64,000 bases of DNA from Comamonadaceae bacterium OTU4NAUVB1 (GCA_024372625.1 CP099605.1:372001-436000); one strand, 5' to 3'. Counted from the stretch's first letter, positions 38,458-47,766 are shown. A program made the numbers and translations. Notes: a model not told the origin generated them from the letters alone.

Positions 38458-39342
38458 ATGCGAATCCGCTTCACCAAGATGCAGGGCGCGGGCAACGACT
38501 TCGTCGTGCTCGACGAGACCCGCGCGCCGCTCGGCCTCTCGGCCGCGCACTACCGCTTCCTGGCCGACCGCCACTTCGGCGTCGGCGCCGACCAGATCCT
38601 CACCGTGCGCCCGCCGCCGGCCGGCGCCTCGCCGGAGATCGACTTCCGCTACGTGATCCACAACGCCGACGGCGGCGAGGTCGAGCAGTGCGGCAACGGC
38701 GCGCGCTGCTTCCTGCGCTTCGTGCGCGAGCGCGGTCTCACGCACAAGGCGGCGGTGCGCGTGCAGACGCTGGGCGGCGTCATCGAACCCCGCATGGCCG
38801 ACGACGGCCGCGTCACCGTCGACATGGGCGCGCCGGTCTTCGAGCCCGGGCGCGTGCCCTTCGACGCCGCCGGCCTCGATCCGCATCCCGACGGCGACTG
38901 GCAGACCTGGCACCTGGCGCTGTCGACCCGGCCCGAGGACGCCACCGTGGCGCTGGCGATCGTGTCGATGGGCAACCCGCACGCGGTGCGCATCGTCGAG
39001 GACGTCGACACCGCGCCGGTCGAGCGGCAGGGTCCGCTCGTGGAGCACCACCCCCGCTTCCCGCAGCGCGTCAACGCCGGTTTCATGCAGATCGTCGATC
39101 GCGCGCGCGTGCGGCTGCGCGTCTTCGAGCGCGGCGCGGGCGAGACGCTGGCCTGCGGCACCGGCGCCTGCGCGGCGGTGGTCGCGGGCATCCGGCTCGG
39201 CCGGCTCGACGCGCGGGTCGACGTCCAGACGCGCGGTGGCGTGCTGACCATCGAATGGGCCGGCCCGGGCCATCCGGTCTTCATGACCGGCCCGGCCGTC
39301 ACCGTGTTCGAGGGCGAGATCGAGGTGCCGGAGCTGCCATGA
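38458..39342 (+). CDS. dapF: diaminopimelate epimerase
   Basis: A 294-aa PLP-independent epimerase that converts LL- to meso-diaminopimelate for lysine and peptidoglycan. The two catalytic cysteines are Cys78 (QCGNGARC) and Cys233 (LACGTGACA). [12 protein letters not shown] at the start and SMGNPHAV in the middle are signatures. Length is slightly above E. coli DapF (274 aa). The stop overlaps the next start (ATGA). It supplies meso-DAP used by MurE encoded downstream. Confidence 0.96.
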   Translation: MRIRFTKMQGAGNDFVVLDETRAPLGLSAAHYRFLADRHFGVGADQILTVRPPPAGASPEIDFRYVIHNADGGEVEQCGNGARCFLRFVRERGLTHKAAVRVQTLGGVIEPRMADDGRVTVDMGAPVFEPGRVPFDAAGLDPHPDGDWQTWHLALSTRPEDATVALAIVSMGNPHAVRIVEDVDTAPVERQGPLVEHHPRFPQRVNAGFMQIVDRARVRLRVFERGAGETLACGTGACAAVVAGIRLGRLDARVDVQTRGGVLTIEWAGPGHPVFMTGPAVTVFEGEIEVPELP

Positions 39343-40034
39343 CCCCGACCCGTCCCCCCGCGAGCGCCCTGCAGCCGATCACCGAGGACGACATCGTCGC
39401 CTACCTCGCCAACACGCCCGACTTCTTCGAGCGCCACGCGCAGCTGCTGTCCCAGGTGCAGCTCACCAGCCCGCACGGCGCGCGTGCCATCAGCCTTCAG
39501 GAGCGCCAGGCGCAGATGCTGCGCGAGAAGATCAAGGCGCTGGAGACCCGCGTGATGGACATGGTGCGCCACGGCACCGACAACACCGCGACGGCCGACC
39601 GCCTGCATGCCTGGACGCGCGGCCTGCTGGCCCTGCGCGAGCCGCGCGAACTGCCCGAATGCATCGCGGCCGACCTGCGCGAGATCTTCGGGGTCGCGCA
39701 GGTGGCGATCAAGGTCTGGGACTGCCATGGCGTCCACGCGCGCGAGCCGTTCGCCCAGGGCGCGAGCAGCGCGGCGCGGGCCTTCGCGGGCTCGCTGGTG
39801 CAGCCCTACTGCGGCGTCAACGCCGGCTTCGAGGCGGTCGGCTGGCTGGGCGATCCGCAGGCCGCGCAGTCGATCGCGCTGCTGCCGCTGCGTTCCGGCG
39901 CGGGCGAGGCGGCCTTCGGACTGCTGGTGCTGGCCTCGCCCGACGCGCAGCGCTTCCAGGCCGAGATGGGCCTGCATTTCCTCTCCCGCATCGCCGAGCT
40001 GGCCTCGGCGGCGCTGTCGCGGCTGCGGCACTGA
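39339..40034 (+). CDS. DUF484 family protein
   Basis: A 231-aa protein between dapF and xerC, its usual place in proteobacteria. It starts [20 protein letters not shown], followed by a short coiled coil ([21 protein letters not shown]) and a GAF-like domain (about 95-225). Its function is not established; GAF-like folds may bind small ligands. The ATG overlaps the dapF stop, and its own stop lies one base before the xerC GTG, so it is co-translated. Confidence 0.88.
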   Translation: MTPTRPPASALQPITEDDIVAYLANTPDFFERHAQLLSQVQLTSPHGARAISLQERQAQMLREKIKALETRVMDMVRHGTDNTATADRLHAWTRGLLALREPRELPECIAADLREIFGVAQVAIKVWDCHGVHAREPFAQGASSAARAFAGSLVQPYCGVNAGFEAVGWLGDPQAAQSIALLPLRSGAGEAAFGLLVLASPDAQRFQAEMGLHFLSRIAELASAALSRLRH

Positions 40035-40035
40035 C

Positions 40036-41091
40036 GTGGCCCGCCCGAGCCTCGCGCCGGCGTCGGCCGAACCCGTCCCGCGCCCGGCGCTGATCGAGCG
40101 CTACCTGACGCACGTCCGGGTCGAGCGGCGGCTGGCCGCGCGCACCCTGGACATCTACGCCGAGCACCTGGACGCGCTGGCCGCGCGCGTCGCCGAGGCC
40201 GGCCTCGCGCTGGAGCAGGTGCAGACGGTCCATGTGCGGCGCTGGATGGCGCAGATGCACGGCGCCGGACGCGAGCCGCGCGGCATCGCCCTGGTGCTGT
40301 CGTGCTGGCGCAGCTTCTACCGGTGGATGGGCCACGAGCGGCTCGTCGAGGTCAATCCCGTGCAGGACGTGCGCGCGCCCAAGGCCGGGCGGCCGCTGCC
40401 CAAGGCGCTGTCGGTGGACGACGCCGTGCAGCTGGCCGACCTGCGCGACGCCGAGGCCGACCCGTGGGCCGAGGCGCGCGACCGTGCCATCGTCGAGCTG
40501 CTCTACGGCTGCGGCCTGCGCGTGGCCGAACTGGTCGACCTGGACGTGCGGGCGAGCCGCGAGGCGCGCGGCTGGATCGACCTCGACGCGCGCGACGCGC
40601 ACGTGATCGGCAAGGGCAACAAGCCGCGCGTCGTGCCGGTCGGCGCCAAGGCGGCCGAGGCGCTGGCGGCCTGGCTCGCGGTGCGCGACGCCGGCGGCAC
40701 CGCGCCGGTGCCGGCGGCACGGCCGGTGGAGCCGGCCGATGCGCGCGCGCTGTTCGTCGGGCGCCATGGCGCGCGGTTCTCCGCGCACGCCGTCTGGAAG
40801 ATGCTCAAGGCGCGCAGCGCCCGGGCCGGCCTGGCCGCCACGGTGCATCCGCACATGCTGCGGCACTCGTTCGCGAGCCACGTGCTGCAGTCGAGCAGCG
40901 ACCTGCGCGCCGTGCAGGAACTGCTCGGCCACGCCAACATCACGACCACCCAGGTCTACACGCGGCTGGACTTCCAGCACCTGGCCAAGGCCTACGACGC
41001 GGCGCACCCGCGCGCCCGGGCGATGCCCGAACGCGGCGCGGCGGCCGGGCCGGCGCCCGCGCCCGGCGGCGGGGACGAACCGGCGGACTAG
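40036..41091 (+). CDS. xerC: tyrosine recombinase XerC
   Basis: A 351-aa site-specific recombinase that resolves chromosome dimers at dif with XerD. The core-binding SAM-like domain covers residues about 15-110 (IERYLTHVRVERRLAARTLDIY in brief). Catalytic residues are Arg162 (YGCGLRVAEL), Lys in IGKGNKPR, His/Arg in HPHMLRHSFASH, His in LLGHANI and the nucleophile Tyr308 (TQVYTRLD). The start is GTG at 40036. The TAG stop lies inside the target duplication of an IS element; the coding sequence is intact. Confidence 0.94.
   Translation: MARPSLAPASAEPVPRPALIERYLTHVRVERRLAARTLDIYAEHLDALAARVAEAGLALEQVQTVHVRRWMAQMHGAGREPRGIALVLSCWRSFYRWMGHERLVEVNPVQDVRAPKAGRPLPKALSVDDAVQLADLRDAEADPWAEARDRAIVELLYGCGLRVAELVDLDVRASREARGWIDLDARDAHVIGKGNKPRVVPVGAKAAEALAAWLAVRDAGGTAPVPAARPVEPADARALFVGRHGARFSAHAVWKMLKARSARAGLAATVHPHMLRHSFASHVLQSSSDLRAVQELLGHANITTTQVYTRLDFQHLAKAYDAAHPRARAMPERGAAAGPAPAPGGGDEPAD
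41088..41091. repeat. left copy of IS target-site duplication (CTAG)
   Basis: CTAG directly before the IS left end; the xerC stop codon TAG is its last three bases. The matching copy is at 41920-41923. Confidence 0.75.
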
Positions 41092-41919
41092 GGCGCGTTA
41101 ACACTATCTTCCCGACCCGCACAAGGTGGGGCAAGATCGCCCGATGCAACTCACCCGCGAGCAATTCGAGCAGATCGCCCCGCTGCTGCCGCGCCAGCGT
41201 GGCAATGTGCGCCTGGACAACTTCGACGTAGTCAATGCCATCCTCTTCGTCACGGCCAACGGCTGCAAGTGGCGCGCGCTGCCCGCGCATTACGGCCCCT
41301 GGCACACCATCTACACGCGCATGAGCCGCTGGGCCAAGGCGGGCGTGCTCGACCGGCTCTTCGAGCACCTGCAGCGCAAGCGCCTCCTGCGCGTGCGCAT
41401 CGAAGCCCTCAGCCCGGACTCCACCGTCGTCAAGGTGCACCCCGACGGCACGGGTGCGCTCAAAAAAGCGGACCTCAAGCCATCGGTCGCAGCCGAGGCG
41501 GCTGGAGCACCAAGCTTCATCTGGTTGCCGCGACCGCGCGAGATGTCCTCACCTGGAGTTTGACGCCGGGGCAGGCAGGCGATGCGCCCGAAGGACGGCG
41601 GCTCATCGCGGCCCTCGGGGCCAGCCCGGTGCAGGCGCGGGTGGCCCTGCTCATGGACAGCGCCTACCAAGACGATGCCACGCGTGCGCTGGCCGAGTCG
41701 CGCGGCTTCGTGGCGGTGGTGCCGCCGAGCCCGCAACGCAAGCAGCCCTGGGTGCTCGACCGGGCACGCTATCGCAGGCGCAACGAGGTCGAGCGTCTCT
41801 TCCGGCGGCTCAAGGCCTGGCGAGGGGTCTTCACCCGGTATGACAAGACCGATGGCATGTTCGCCGCCTTCATCACCGTGGCGCTTATCGCTGAGGCTTT
41901 GCGATTGCGTTAACACGAC
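41092..41919 (+). mobile_element. IS5-family insertion sequence, complete (828 bp)
   Basis: An IS of IS5 type (IS427-like group). The left end GGCGCGTTAACACTAT and the right end (complement GTCGTGTTAACGCAAT) form imperfect terminal inverted repeats (about 12 of 16 matches). CTAG is duplicated on both sides, a usual IS5-family target. The element carries one transposase in two overlapping frames and nothing else. Because it inserted at CTAG, which contains the xerC stop, xerC is unharmed. Group name is from recognition, not a database. Confidence 0.85.
41144..41913 (+). CDS. IS5-family transposase, two frames joined by -1 frameshift
   Basis: The first frame (41144-41563) gives MQLTREQFEQIAPLLPRQRG with the DUF4096-type N-terminal domain and the first catalytic Asp in LSPDSTVVKVH. 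The second frame, -1 relative to the first and entered at the A6 run (41462-41467, C AAA AAA G), gives GGWSTKLHLVAATARD, the second Asp in LLMDSAYQDD and the Glu in RRNEVERLFRRLKAW. Together they form the DDE catalytic triad and about 256 aa. A slippery poly-A site at the junction is the usual programmed frameshift arrangement of this IS group, so the enzyme may be active. Confidence 0.85.
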
Positions 41920-41923
41920 CTAG
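41920..41923. repeat. right copy of IS target-site duplication (CTAG)
   Basis: CTAG directly after the IS right end, followed by GCGCGGGGCG, the original sequence downstream of xerC. Confidence 0.75.
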
Positions 41924-42036
41924 GCGCGGGGCGAACCGCCGCCGTGTCCGCGAAAAGGGGGAATCCCCGGGGCCTGCAGCGCCGGAGGCCACTCGATAAA
42001 CTGGCCGGTTCTCCAGTTCCCGTTTCAAGGCATCCC

Positions 42037-43092
42037 ATGGCCCTCATCCCCGCCACCATCCTCACCGGCTTCCTCGGCTCCGGGAAGACCACGCTGCTCA
42101 AGCGCATCCTCACCGAGGCCCACGGCCAGAAGATCGCCGTGATCGAGAACGAATTCGGCGAGGAGAACATCGACAGCGACATCCTCGTGACGGAGTCCAA
42201 GGAGCAGATCGTGCAGATGAGCAACGGCTGCGTCTGCTGCACCATCCGCGAGGACCTGCGCGAGGCCCTGCAGCTGCTCGCGGCCAAGAAGCGCAAGGGT
42301 CTGCTGGACTTCGACCGCGTCGTCATCGAGACCACCGGCCTGGCCGATCCCGGTCCGGTGGCGCAGACCTTCTTCATGGACGACGAGATCGCCGAGAGCT
42401 ACCTGCTCGACTCCATCCTGACGCTGGTCGACGCCAAGCACGCGCCCCAGCAGCTCGACGACCGCCAGGAGGCCCGGCGCCAGGTGGGCTTCGCCGACCA
42501 GATCTTCATCAGCAAGAGCGAACTGGTCTCGGCCGAGGAGACCGAGGCGCTGATCCATCGCCTGAAGCACATGAACCCGCGCGCGCCGCAGCAGAAGGTG
42601 CATTTCGGCGAAGTGCCGCTCGCGAGCGTGTTCGATCTGCGCGGCTTCAACCTCAACGCCAAGCTCGACATCGACCCGGACTTCCTCAAGGAGGACGACG
42701 ACCACGCCGGCCACGACCACGCGCCCGGCGAGGCCTGCGACCATCCCTCGCACGCCCACGACCATGACCACGCCGGCCACCACCATCGCCACGACGACGA
42801 CGTCAAGAGCTTCGTCTACAAGGCCGACCGCGCCTTCGACCCGGCCCGGCTGGAGGACTTCCTGGGCGCCGTCGTCAACATCTACGGCCCGCGCATGCTG
42901 CGCTACAAGGGCGTGCTCCACATGCAGGGGACCGACCGCAAGGTGATCTTCCAGGGCGTGCACCAGCTCATGGGCAGCGACCTGGGACCGCAGTGGGGCG
43001 CCGACGAGGCGCGCCAGAGCCGCATGGTGTTCATCGGCATCGACCTGCCGCGGGAAATCCTGGAGCAGGGGCTGACGCAGAGCCTGGTCTGA
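42037..43092 (+). CDS. COG0523 (CobW/ZNG1-like) metal-chaperone GTPase
   Basis: A 351-aa G3E-family GTPase. Walker A is GFLGSGKTT (residues about 10-18), the metal-site motif is GCVCCT (Cys65, Cys67, Cys68), Walker B-type ETTGLADPGPV, and the base motif SKSELV takes the place of NKTD. A His/Asp-rich metal-binding stretch (about residues 222-255, e.g. HDHDHAGHHHRHDDD) precedes the CobW C-terminal domain (YKADRAFDPARLEDFL). Such proteins deliver zinc or another metal to client proteins. It lies directly upstream of a cysteine-poor DksA, a pairing often under zinc control in other bacteria; no Zur box was identified here. Confidence 0.9.
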   Translation: MALIPATILTGFLGSGKTTLLKRILTEAHGQKIAVIENEFGEENIDSDILVTESKEQIVQMSNGCVCCTIREDLREALQLLAAKKRKGLLDFDRVVIETTGLADPGPVAQTFFMDDEIAESYLLDSILTLVDAKHAPQQLDDRQEARRQVGFADQIFISKSELVSAEETEALIHRLKHMNPRAPQQKVHFGEVPLASVFDLRGFNLNAKLDIDPDFLKEDDDHAGHDHAPGEACDHPSHAHDHDHAGHHHRHDDDVKSFVYKADRAFDPARLEDFLGAVVNIYGPRMLRYKGVLHMQGTDRKVIFQGVHQLMGSDLGPQWGADEARQSRMVFIGIDLPREILEQGLTQSLV

Positions 43093-43133
43093 TCCATAGA
43101 ACGAAAGCACTGCGTCGAAAACGACTTCGTAGA

Positions 43134-43139
43134 TACAAT
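43134..43139 (+). promoter_or_regulatory. candidate -10 box for the leader ORF-dksA unit
   Basis: TACAAT, 42 bp after the GTPase stop, in a locally AT-rich stretch; no convincing -35. A transcript from here would have a 5' leader of about 120 nt before the small ORF. Confidence 0.3.
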
Positions 43140-43265
43140 CTCGCGCCTGTCGGGCAGCCACGGACGGCCCCGCCGGCATCCCTGGCGATGGCCCGCCGGA
43201 CGGGCGCCACGGGTTCCGGCACGCGCAGCCCGTGTTCCAGCCGTCTTCCGAAGGAGCCAGCCCCC

Positions 43266-43415
43266 ATGAGCCACCCCGTCGTGAACGCACCGGCCGCCCT
43301 GCGCGGGCCGACGGGCGCGCAGGCTCCGGATCCATCGAAGGCATTCCATGCGGCTGCCTCGTCCCATCAACCCGTCGGCGCCCGCGCCGTCCCATCTGCT
43401 CCATCGCTCCCATGA
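43266..43415 (+). CDS. 49-aa leader ORF, translationally coupled to dksA
   Basis: The 320-bp gap before dksA holds a small ORF with a good Shine-Dalgarno (AAGGAG, 9 nt before the ATG). It starts MSHPVVNAPAALRGPTG and ends PSAPSLP; its TGA overlaps the dksA ATG (ATGA). dksA itself has no ribosome binding site, so ribosomes finishing this ORF may be needed to start dksA. The peptide is Ala/Pro-rich without recognisable domain. It could be a regulatory leader peptide; an N-terminal dksA exon displaced by a frameshift is less likely because DksA relatives start at MKK/MKQ. Confidence 0.45.
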   Translation: MSHPVVNAPAALRGPTGAQAPDPSKAFHAAASSHQPVGARAVPSAPSLP

Positions 43416-44077
43416 AAAAACCGGCTGCCGCCACCCCGACGCCCCCGGCGACACCTCCCGTCGCCGCCCCCGCGGCACCCGCCGCCCGCGGCGGACGCGT
43501 CTCCCGCCTGTCGCAGCTGACCGTGCCCTCGATGGCGCAGTCGGTCGCCTCGACGGCCGCCAAGTCGAGCTTCACGCAGGTCGCTTCCACGGCGCTGGTG
43601 CCGCCGCCGCCGATGGTGGTCAAGAAGGACCCCAAGCTCGCCAACAACTGGAAGACCAAGGCCGCCCATGAGCTCGAGGACGCCGAGGTCATCGCCATGC
43701 CCGACGCGGAGTACATGAACGACAAGCAGATGGCGTTCTTCCGCCTGAAGCTGATCGAGCTCAAGCGCGGCATCCTGGAGAACGCCGGCGAGACCACCGA
43801 GCACCTGCGCGAGGACACGGTGGTCGTGCCCGATCCGGCCGACCGCGCCACGATCGAGGAGGAGCACGCGCTCGAGCTGCGCACGCGCGACCGCGAGCGC
43901 AAGCTGCTCAAGAAGATCGAGCAGTCGATCCAGCGCATCGACTCGGGCGACTACGGCTACTGCGACGAGACGGGCGAGCCCATCGGCGTGGGCCGGCTGC
44001 TGGCGCGTCCGACGGCCACGCTGTCGCTGGAAGCCCAGCAGCGGCGCGAGCTCAAGCAGAAGATGTTCGGCGACTGA
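43412..44077 (+). CDS. dksA: RNA polymerase-binding transcription factor DksA, cysteine-poor form
   Basis: A 221-aa DksA. The N-terminal ~75 aa are Ala/Pro/Thr-rich, an extension seen in related betaproteobacteria. The DksA core begins near EYMNDKQMAFFRLKL. The coiled-coil tip acidic motif is DPADRA (DxxDxA), needed for RNA polymerase secondary-channel action with ppGpp. Of the four zinc-finger cysteines (E. coli Cys114, 117, 135, 138) only Cys184 is kept; the aligned positions are Thr187, Ser205 and Ala208, so it should not need zinc. The start at 43412 overlaps the leader ORF stop. Confidence 0.92.
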   Translation: MKKPAAATPTPPATPPVAAPAAPAARGGRVSRLSQLTVPSMAQSVASTAAKSSFTQVASTALVPPPPMVVKKDPKLANNWKTKAAHELEDAEVIAMPDAEYMNDKQMAFFRLKLIELKRGILENAGETTEHLREDTVVVPDPADRATIEEEHALELRTRDRERKLLKKIEQSIQRIDSGDYGYCDETGEPIGVGRLLARPTATLSLEAQQRRELKQKMFGD

Positions 44078-44135
44078 AGCCCCGCGCTGCCACCGCGACC
44101 TCCCGACGTCCCTGCCGCTCCACCCCCGCCACCGC

Positions 44136-45806
44136 ATGTCCAAGGAAGAACCCGGTCGCCTGCTGTCCAAGATGGCGAAGTTCGTGCGCAATCCGCTCAA
44201 GGACTGGGCCGATCTCGACGCGCGCGAGCCCGTGGCGGGAGAGCCCAACTACAGCCGCGAGATGGTCCGGGAGATGATCGAGCGGCGCCAGCGCAACGAT
44301 TCGGTGCGCCGGCGCGAGTTCGACGCGCTGCGCCGCCTGCGCCAGCGCGGCGGGGTCACCGCCACCGACCTCGACCCGATGTCCTCGCTGTCCGCCGGCA
44401 CCGCGCCCGGCCGCACCGAGGAGCGCGCCCAGACCCTGCGCAAGATCGACGAGATCGAGGCGCAGATGTCCAGGCACTGGTGGAAGAGCGATCCCAAGGC
44501 GGGCGACGGCAGCGATTCGGTGGTGCACCCGGAAGTGCTGGCGGCGCAGCGCGTGCGTGCCTACGCCGACACCACGCCCGGCATCCAGCCCGACCACCAG
44601 CCCCCGGCCCTGGCGCCGCAGGCCGCGCCGTCGCGCCTCGCCGGGTCCGCGCCGGGCGTCGCGGCCGGGGTCGCGCCGGAGGCCGACGACCCCGCGTTCG
44701 TCGCCTCGCCCATCTACGACGGCGCGCTCGACGAGGCCGCCCTTCGGTTCTCCCGACGCGACGACGCCGGTGCCGAGGCGATCCTGCTGCAGGCCGTGGG
44801 CGACGACGGTGCGCTGGCCGACCATGCCGACACCTGGCTCACCCTGCTGGACCTCTATTGCGCCACCGGTGAACCCGGAAAGTTCGAGGCCGCGGCCGCG
44901 CGTTACGCGCAGCGCCTGCGGCACAAGGCCCCGCAATGGACCTCGCTGCCGGTGCGCGCGGCCGATGCCGCCCTCGCGCAGACGCTGTCCGACGTGGCCG
45001 GCGACGACGTGCCCCCGGCCGACTGGCACAGTCCGCCACGCCTCGGCCGGTCCGACCTGTCCCAGCTCACGCGCGCCCTGTCGGCCGCCGGCGCGTCCTG
45101 GACGCTCGACTGGCGCGCGCTCACATCCATCGACGCCGATGCGACCGGGCCGCTGCGGATCCTGCTGTCCCACTGGGCCGATTCGCCGGTCGACCTGCGT
45201 TTCCACGGTGCCGGCCGGTTCGATGCGGTGCTCGAGCGGGCCACGCCGCTGGGCGACCGTGAGGTGGCGCAGGCCTGGTGGCACCTGCGGCTGGCCGCCC
45301 TGCGCGTGACGCACGCGGTCGATCGCTTCGAGGTGGCCGCGCTGCACTACTGCATCACCTACGAGACGGCCCCGCCCGAATGGGAGGAGCCGCGCGGGCG
45401 CTACGCCGCGCTCGAGATGGCGCTCGACCTCGACCTCGACGTCGGTGCGGCGGAGGACGTCGCGATCCCGGCGGCGGGCGGCTTCGGGTCGCCGATGGCC
45501 GAGGGTGGCGTCGCGGGGCCCATGCTGGCGGGCGAGGTCGCCGGCGAGTCGCCGGCGGTCTGGGCGCGGCTGGACGCCGAACTGGCGCGCGCGGGCGGCG
45601 ACAACGCCCGTGGCGGCGCCGTCGTCGCGTGCGACGCATTGATCCGCCTGGACTTCGCGGCCGCCGGTGCCCTGCTCAACTGGGTGGCGACGCACGAGGC
45701 GCGCGGCCAGCGCATTCGCCTCGTCGGCGTGCACCGGTTGGTGGCCGCGTTCCTGCGCGTCGTCGGCGTCGCCGAGCACGCCGACATCGCCCTGCGTCAG
45801 CCGTAG
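44136..45806 (+). CDS. uncharacterised TPR-like/STAS-domain protein
   Basis: A 556-aa protein of unknown function. The N-terminus is basic ([20 protein letters not shown]), followed by a charged helical region with many Arg/Glu, an Ala/Pro linker, and a TPR-like block ([29 protein letters not shown] in part, about residues 230-260). Residues about 305-355 ([20 protein letters not shown]) look like a STAS domain, and the C-terminus (about 510-556: [18 protein letters not shown]) looks like a second STAS-type fold. It resembles conserved Burkholderiales proteins encoded near hslVU. No signal peptide, so probably cytoplasmic. Confidence 0.75.
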   Translation: MSKEEPGRLLSKMAKFVRNPLKDWADLDAREPVAGEPNYSREMVREMIERRQRNDSVRRREFDALRRLRQRGGVTATDLDPMSSLSAGTAPGRTEERAQTLRKIDEIEAQMSRHWWKSDPKAGDGSDSVVHPEVLAAQRVRAYADTTPGIQPDHQPPALAPQAAPSRLAGSAPGVAAGVAPEADDPAFVASPIYDGALDEAALRFSRRDDAGAEAILLQAVGDDGALADHADTWLTLLDLYCATGEPGKFEAAAARYAQRLRHKAPQWTSLPVRAADAALAQTLSDVAGDDVPPADWHSPPRLGRSDLSQLTRALSAAGASWTLDWRALTSIDADATGPLRILLSHWADSPVDLRFHGAGRFDAVLERATPLGDREVAQAWWHLRLAALRVTHAVDRFEVAALHYCITYETAPPEWEEPRGRYAALEMALDLDLDVGAAEDVAIPAAGGFGSPMAEGGVAGPMLAGEVAGESPAVWARLDAELARAGGDNARGGAVVACDALIRLDFAAAGALLNWVATHEARGQRIRLVGVHRLVAAFLRVVGVAEHADIALRQP

Positions 45807-45842
45807 CGGCGGGAAGGGCGGGGCGTCGACCGCCCGCCCGGC

Positions 45843-45869
45843 CTTGCATTGCGTCGCGCCATCCCAAAT
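45843..45869 (+). promoter_or_regulatory. candidate heat-shock (sigma-32) promoter of hslVU
   Basis: CTTGCAT-N13-CCCAAAT resembles the RpoH consensus (CTTGAAA, CCCATNT). It ends only 8 bases before the hslV ATG, so a transcript from it would be nearly leaderless. Confidence 0.35.
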
Positions 45870-45877
45870 TGGCTGCG

Positions 45878-46423
45878 ATGGAACAATTTCACGGAACCAC
45901 CATCGTCAGCGTGCGCCGCAAGACCCCCCAGGGCGACCAGGTCGCCATCGGGGGTGACGGTCAGGTCACGCTGGGCAACATCGTCATCAAGGGCACGGCG
46001 CGCAAGGTGCGCCGGCTGCACCACGGCAAGGTGCTCGCGGGCTTCGCCGGTGCGACGGCGGACGCCTTCACGCTGTTCGAGCGCTTCGAGGCCAAGCTCG
46101 AGAAGCACCAGGGCCAGCTCGCGCGCGCCGCCGTCGAACTGACCAAGGACTGGCGCACCGACCGCGTGCTGCGCCGCCTGGAGGCGATGCTGGCCGTGGC
46201 CGACGCCACCACCTCGCTGATCATCACCGGCAACGGCGACGTGCTCGAGCCCGAGGACGGCATCGTCGCCATCGGTTCGGGCGGCGCCTACGCCCAGGCG
46301 GCGGCCAAGGCGCTGCTGCTGCACAGCGACCTGACGGCCCAGCAGATCGTCAAGCAGTCGCTGGAGATCGCCGGCGACCTGTGCATCTACACCAACATGA
46401 ACCACACCGTGGAGACGCTCTGA
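45878..46423 (+). CDS. hslV: ATP-dependent protease subunit HslV
   Basis: A 181-aa proteasome-like peptidase subunit. The N-terminal nucleophile Thr lies in [10 protein letters not shown], so a short propeptide (MEQFHG) is removed, longer than the single Met in E. coli. [10 protein letters not shown] and [21 protein letters not shown] are family signatures. It forms dodecamers capped by HslU. No clear Shine-Dalgarno precedes the ATG. It lies 2 bp before hslU. Confidence 0.95.
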   Translation: MEQFHGTTIVSVRRKTPQGDQVAIGGDGQVTLGNIVIKGTARKVRRLHHGKVLAGFAGATADAFTLFERFEAKLEKHQGQLARAAVELTKDWRTDRVLRRLEAMLAVADATTSLIITGNGDVLEPEDGIVAIGSGGAYAQAAAKALLLHSDLTAQQIVKQSLEIAGDLCIYTNMNHTVETL

Positions 46424-46425
46424 CC

Positions 46426-47766
46426 ATGTCCATGACGCCCCAGGAGATCGTCTCCGAACTCGACCATCACATCGTCGGTCAGCCCGAGGCCAAGCGCGCC
46501 GTGGCCATCGCCCTGCGCAACCGCTGGCGCCGCCAGCAGGTCGAGGAGAAGCTGCGCGTGGAGATCACGCCCAAGAACATCCTCATGATCGGCCCGACGG
46601 GCGTGGGCAAGACCGAGATCGCGCGCCGGCTCGCACGGCTGGCCGACGCGCCCTTCATCAAGGTCGAGGCGACCAAGTTCACCGAGGTCGGCTACGTCGG
46701 CAAGGACGTCGATTCCATCGTCCGCGACCTGGCCGAGATCGCCGTCAAGCAGACGCGCGAGAAGGAGAGCGCCAAGGTCCGCGAGCGTGCGCAGGATGCC
46801 GCCGAGGACCGCATCCTGGACGTGCTCCTGCCTCCGGCGCGCCTGGGCGACGGCGGCGCCACGTCGGGTGCCGGTGCCTCGGGCGACGGCAATCCCACCC
46901 GGCAGGCGTTTCGCAAGAAGCTGCGCGAGCACCAGCTCGACGACAAGGAGATCGAGCTCGACCTGGCAGAGAACCGGATGCCCCTGGAAATCATGGGGCC
47001 GGCGGGCATGGAGGAGATGACCGAGCAGTTGCGCGGCATGTTCGGCCAGATGGGCCAGGCCAAGCGCAAGACCCGCAAGCTCAAGATCGCCGAGGCGATG
47101 CGCCTCCTGGTCGACGAGGAGGCGGCCAAGCTGCTCAACGAGGAGGAGATCCGCGCGCAGGCCGTCCACAACGCCGAGCAGAACGGCATCGTGTTCATCG
47201 ACGAGATCGACAAGGTCGCCACACGTTCGGAAGCCCAGGGCTCGGACGTCTCGCGCCAGGGCGTCCAGCGCGACCTGCTGCCGCTGGTCGAGGGCACCGC
47301 CGTGAGCACCAAATACGGCGTGGTGCGCACCGACCACATCCTGTTCATCGCCAGCGGTGCTTTCCACCTGAGCAAGCCGAGCGACCTGATTCCCGAGCTG
47401 CAGGGCCGTTTTCCGATCCGTGTCGAACTCCAGTCATTGTCGGTGTCCGATTTCGAGGCCATCCTGATGCAGACGCAAGCCTCGCTGGTCAAGCAGTACC
47501 AGGCCCTGCTCGCGACGGAAGGCGTCACGCTCGACTTCACGCCCGAGGGCATCACGCGCCTCGCGGGCATCGCCTTCGAGGTCAACGAACGCACCGAGAA
47601 CATCGGCGCGCGGCGTCTTTCGACGGTGATGGAACGCCTGCTCGACGAGGTCAGTTTCGACGCCGCGCAGTTGGAAGGCCAGTCGATCACGATCGATGCC
47701 GCCTACGTCGATCAGCGACTTGAGGCCTTAAGTAATAACGAAGACTTGTCGCGTTTCATCCTCTGA
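46426..47766 (+). CDS. hslU: ATP-dependent protease ATPase subunit HslU
   Basis: A 446-aa AAA+ unfoldase. Walker A is GPTGVGKTE (about residues 57-65), the pore motif is in GYVGKDV, Walker B is [11 protein letters not shown], and arginine-finger/sensor residues lie in [12 protein letters not shown]. The I-domain spans about 110-240. The C-terminus ends in LSRFIL, which docks into HslV. The ATG at 46426 gives [19 protein letters not shown]. Followed by 260 bp with the mraZ promoter. Confidence 0.96.
   Translation: MSMTPQEIVSELDHHIVGQPEAKRAVAIALRNRWRRQQVEEKLRVEITPKNILMIGPTGVGKTEIARRLARLADAPFIKVEATKFTEVGYVGKDVDSIVRDLAEIAVKQTREKESAKVRERAQDAAEDRILDVLLPPARLGDGGATSGAGASGDGNPTRQAFRKKLREHQLDDKEIELDLAENRMPLEIMGPAGMEEMTEQLRGMFGQMGQAKRKTRKLKIAEAMRLLVDEEAAKLLNEEEIRAQAVHNAEQNGIVFIDEIDKVATRSEAQGSDVSRQGVQRDLLPLVEGTAVSTKYGVVRTDHILFIASGAFHLSKPSDLIPELQGRFPIRVELQSLSVSDFEAILMQTQASLVKQYQALLATEGVTLDFTPEGITRLAGIAFEVNERTENIGARRLSTVMERLLDEVSFDAAQLEGQSITIDAAYVDQRLEALSNNEDLSRFIL

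Noticed and set aside
43232..43411. Longer dksA start (in-frame ATG at 43232, 281 aa)
   Set aside because: The extra 60 aa are Arg/Pro-rich and out of keeping with DksA relatives, which begin at MKK/MKQ; the well-placed Shine-Dalgarno serves the overlapping leader ORF instead.
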